Source: Talpa occidentalis
Lineage: Eukaryota; Chordata; Mammalia; Eulipotyphla; Talpidae
Length of the DNA stretch: 64,000 nt
Assembly (NCBI RefSeq): GCF_014898055.3
Contig: NW_023604861.1
Span: 101,186,083 to 101,250,082 of the forward strand
Direction of reading: 5' to 3'
Shown here in pieces: positions 62,601 to 64,000 of the stretch. Under the pieces are notes generated by a model, which saw only the letters and a list, made by a program, of their open reading frames with translations, was not told where the DNA came from and searched no databases. Made by a program: the position numbers and the translations under genes. Within the stretch, counting starts at the first letter, position 1. Each line of letters starts with the position of its first letter.

Positions 62601-62861
62601 TTGATTTGAGTGAGGAGCTGGGGGAGGCTATTTCCCAGGTGATGGAGGACCCATAGGCTGAGTGGTTAACAGGTAAGAGGTAGACACTACAAGAAAAATG
62701 GGAAGAGGCAGCCCTGCTCCTGTACTGACCAGCTCAGAGGGACAGTACCCTTTGCCTTGCAGTGCCCACCTTCAGTTCCTCAGGAAATTGTTTCTCCCTG
62801 GGCAGCTTTCCTGTGTCTGGTATAGCCGTCAGTAACAGAAACTCCTGTTTGGCGCTGTATG
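56106..62861 (-). CDS. CHST10: CHST10, carbohydrate sulfotransferase 10 / HNK-1 sulfotransferase (3' four coding exons; 5' end outside window)
   Basis: Four exons join into 322 codons plus stop. About 34 N-terminal residues (short cytoplasmic tail and membrane anchor) are missing because the first coding exon lies beyond 64000. The family enzyme is a Golgi type II membrane protein that transfers sulfate from PAPS to C3 of terminal glucuronic acid, making the HNK-1 epitope on neural glycoproteins and glycolipids. Visible signatures, counted within this fragment: the PAPS 5'-phosphosulfate loop QTPKVGNTQWKKV (91-103) and the 3'-phosphate site IVRDPFERLISA (153-164). N-glycosylation sequons include N65-Leu-Ser, Asn-Arg-Thr and Asn-Lys-Thr. 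All three internal introns are GT-AG with matching phases; no damage is seen. The order next to LONRF2 is that of human 2q11.2. Confidence 0.96.
58119..58224 (-). CDS. CHST10: CHST10 coding exon (linker between PAPS motifs)
   Basis: 106 nt. The acceptor is CCCAG|GAGCAT and the donor AAGCG|GTAGGA. It encodes Phe-Pro-Ser-Ile-Glu-Glu-Ile-Pro-Glu-Asn through Asp-Ala-Glu-Ile-Gln-Lys. Both ends are split codons (Gly in, Arg out) that match the neighbouring exons. Confidence 0.94.
59792..60026 (-). CDS. CHST10: CHST10 coding exon (PAPS 5'-phosphosulfate loop)
   Basis: 235 nt, 78 codons plus one base. The acceptor is TGCAG|CCAACT and the donor AATG|GTGCGT. It carries the PKVGNTQW loop, which binds the sulfate donor, and the conserved Cys-Asp-Lys-His-Lys-Ile-Leu-Phe-Cys run before it. 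Confidence 0.95.
60027..62769 (-). other. CHST10: CHST10 intron, repeat-poor
   Basis: 2.74 kb between the stem exon and the 5'-phosphosulfate-loop exon. I recognise no SINE, L1 or extra exon in it. A short (CCTCCCTG)n run lies near 62370-62400. The other two internal introns (59791-58225 and 58118-56644) are likewise free of recognised repeats. Confidence 0.7.
62770..62861 (-). CDS. CHST10: CHST10 coding exon (stem region)
   Basis: 92 nt: two bases completing a codon split in the upstream intron, then 30 codons beginning Tyr-Ser-Ala-Lys-Gln-Glu-Phe. The acceptor is CCTAG|CATACA and the donor AAG|GTGGGC. It encodes the luminal stem, the least conserved part of the protein. Confidence 0.9.
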
Positions 62862-62939
62862 CTAGGAGAGAGAGAGATGTCTTAAAATGTCTTCTCATGG
62901 GGAAGCAGACACACAGATCACTGCAAAAGAATAGAGTTC

Positions 62940-64000
62940 TAGAAAAAGACCTGCACAAATATGCCCAACTGACGTTTGACAAATGTGCAAAAACCAATTT
63001 GGTGAAGGAGCGTCTTTATAATAAATGATGCTTGAGCAACTGAACAAAAAATTAACTTTTGCCTAAACTTCACATTTTATTCAAAACAAACTCAAAATGA
63101 ATCAACACTTAAATGTATAACTATAAAATTGCAAAATTTGGTAGACTAAATCTGATCTGATTCTCACCAAAATAAGAACTTGAAGTCAGCCAAGATTTAG
63201 ACAAATTACAGACTGGGAGAAAATATCTGCAAACCAGATATCTGACAAAGAAGTCTTGTCTAGAATATGTAAAGAACTGTCAAAATTCAACAGTTAAAAA
63301 AAAATCCAGTTAGGAAATTAGCAAGACAAAAACAGACATTTCACTGAAGGTGATATACAAATACAAAAGGGTGTTCAACATACTTAGCCATCAGGCAAAT
63401 ACAAATTAAAAACACAATGACATAGCACTAAATACCTATCAAAATGACTAAAAAAAAAAAAAACAGTGAAAACTCCAAATGTCAGAGAGAATACAAAGAA
63501 ACTGCAAACAGTGCTGGTGATAATGTGAAATGGCATAGCCACTCTGGAAAAGCTTGGTAGTTTCTTAAAAAATAAGAACACAACTACTATACAACCCAGA
63601 AATTGCATTCCTTGGCATTTATCTCACAGAAATGAAATTTATATTCACAAAAAAAAATCTATACATAAAGGTTTGTAGCCACTTCACTTGTAAAAGCCCC
63701 AAACTGTAAACAACTCAGATGTCTAAGCTGGCACAGTAACCGGTTAAGCAAACCAGTGACTGGTTTATTTCAACAGGTGATTGGTTAAACAGCAACACCA
63801 TGGAGTACTACTCAGCAATAAAAAAGGAAAAATCTACTGATACATACAGTAAGCTGGGTAAATCTCCAGGGAATTACACTGGAGGGGGAAAAAATGCCAA
63901 AAGGTTACATACTGTATATAATATTCTTGAAATGACAAAATTATGGGGAAGAGATTAAATTAGTGGTTGCTCTGGGGGCAGGGTTGGGAATGAGGAGGTA
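62940..64000 (+). mobile_element. Old L1 ORF2 3' portion, running off the window
   Basis: GACAAATGTGCAAAAACCAA, AGACTGGGAGAAAATATCTGC, AAATACAAATTAAAAACAC, ATTGCATTCCTTGGCATTTA and CATGGAGTACTACTCAGC are L1 ORF2 landmarks in sense order. Many stops; diverged. It starts about 80 bp upstream of the first CHST10 exon seen here, opposite in orientation. Confidence 0.85.

Noticed and set aside
62861..64000. Search for the missing first coding exon of CHST10
   Set aside because: No frame encoding a short tail and membrane anchor with a phase-1 donor was found; the interval is mostly L1, so the exon is taken to lie outside the window.

Overview
This is nuclear DNA from a placental mammal. Genes are split into small exons with GT/AG boundaries and sit in AT-rich, repeat-dense sequence. 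Repeats include L1, ERVL-MaLR (MLT1-type) LTRs, MER5A, a Tigger-like element, and at least 18 copies of a lineage-specific tRNA-derived SINE with (TAAA)n/poly-A tails and target-site duplications. I cannot fix the species. The SINE is not the primate, rodent, ruminant, carnivore or horse one that I know. A young-looking piggyBac-type element makes a bat a reasonable guess, but only a guess.

Two genes are present, both on the minus strand and in the same order as on human chromosome 2q11.2. LONRF2 is complete for coding sequence: all 12 coding exons lie between 45774 (ATG) and 20505 (stop), every intron is GT-AG, the frame stays open across all junctions, and the product is 760 aa. Its first exon lies in a CpG island (about 45.08-46.35 kb). 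CHST10 (HNK-1 sulfotransferase) follows at 56106-62861. Its last four coding exons are present and intact, and the first coding exon (cytoplasmic tail and membrane anchor) lies beyond the right edge.

Layout: 0-10 kb is repeat-rich intergenic DNA, with an inverted pair of related LTRs, other LTR-like pieces, a MER5A with perfect 8-bp duplications and two SINEs. 10-17 kb holds an MLT1 LTR, an L1 3' end and a decayed gamma-type endogenous retrovirus in the order pol, LTR, gag-like. 17.1-20.5 kb is repeat-poor and may be LONRF2 3' UTR. 20.5-45.8 kb is LONRF2, with repeats confined to introns. 46.5-54.8 kb is the LONRF2-CHST10 interval: an old L1 broken up by three SINEs, young SINE copies, and a 610-bp piggyBac element with exact TTAA flanks. 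54.8-64 kb is CHST10, ending in an old L1 at the window edge.

The two genes are functionally unrelated as far as is known: LONRF2 is a RING/TPR/LON-domain ubiquitin ligase and CHST10 a Golgi sulfotransferase. I found no novel enzymatic or defence system. The points most worth a second look are the piggyBac derivative that keeps only the transposase C-terminal zinc domain, the young SINE subfamily, a headless-bodied SINE, a twin-primed L1, an LTR with an internal duplication, and the odd retroviral gene order.
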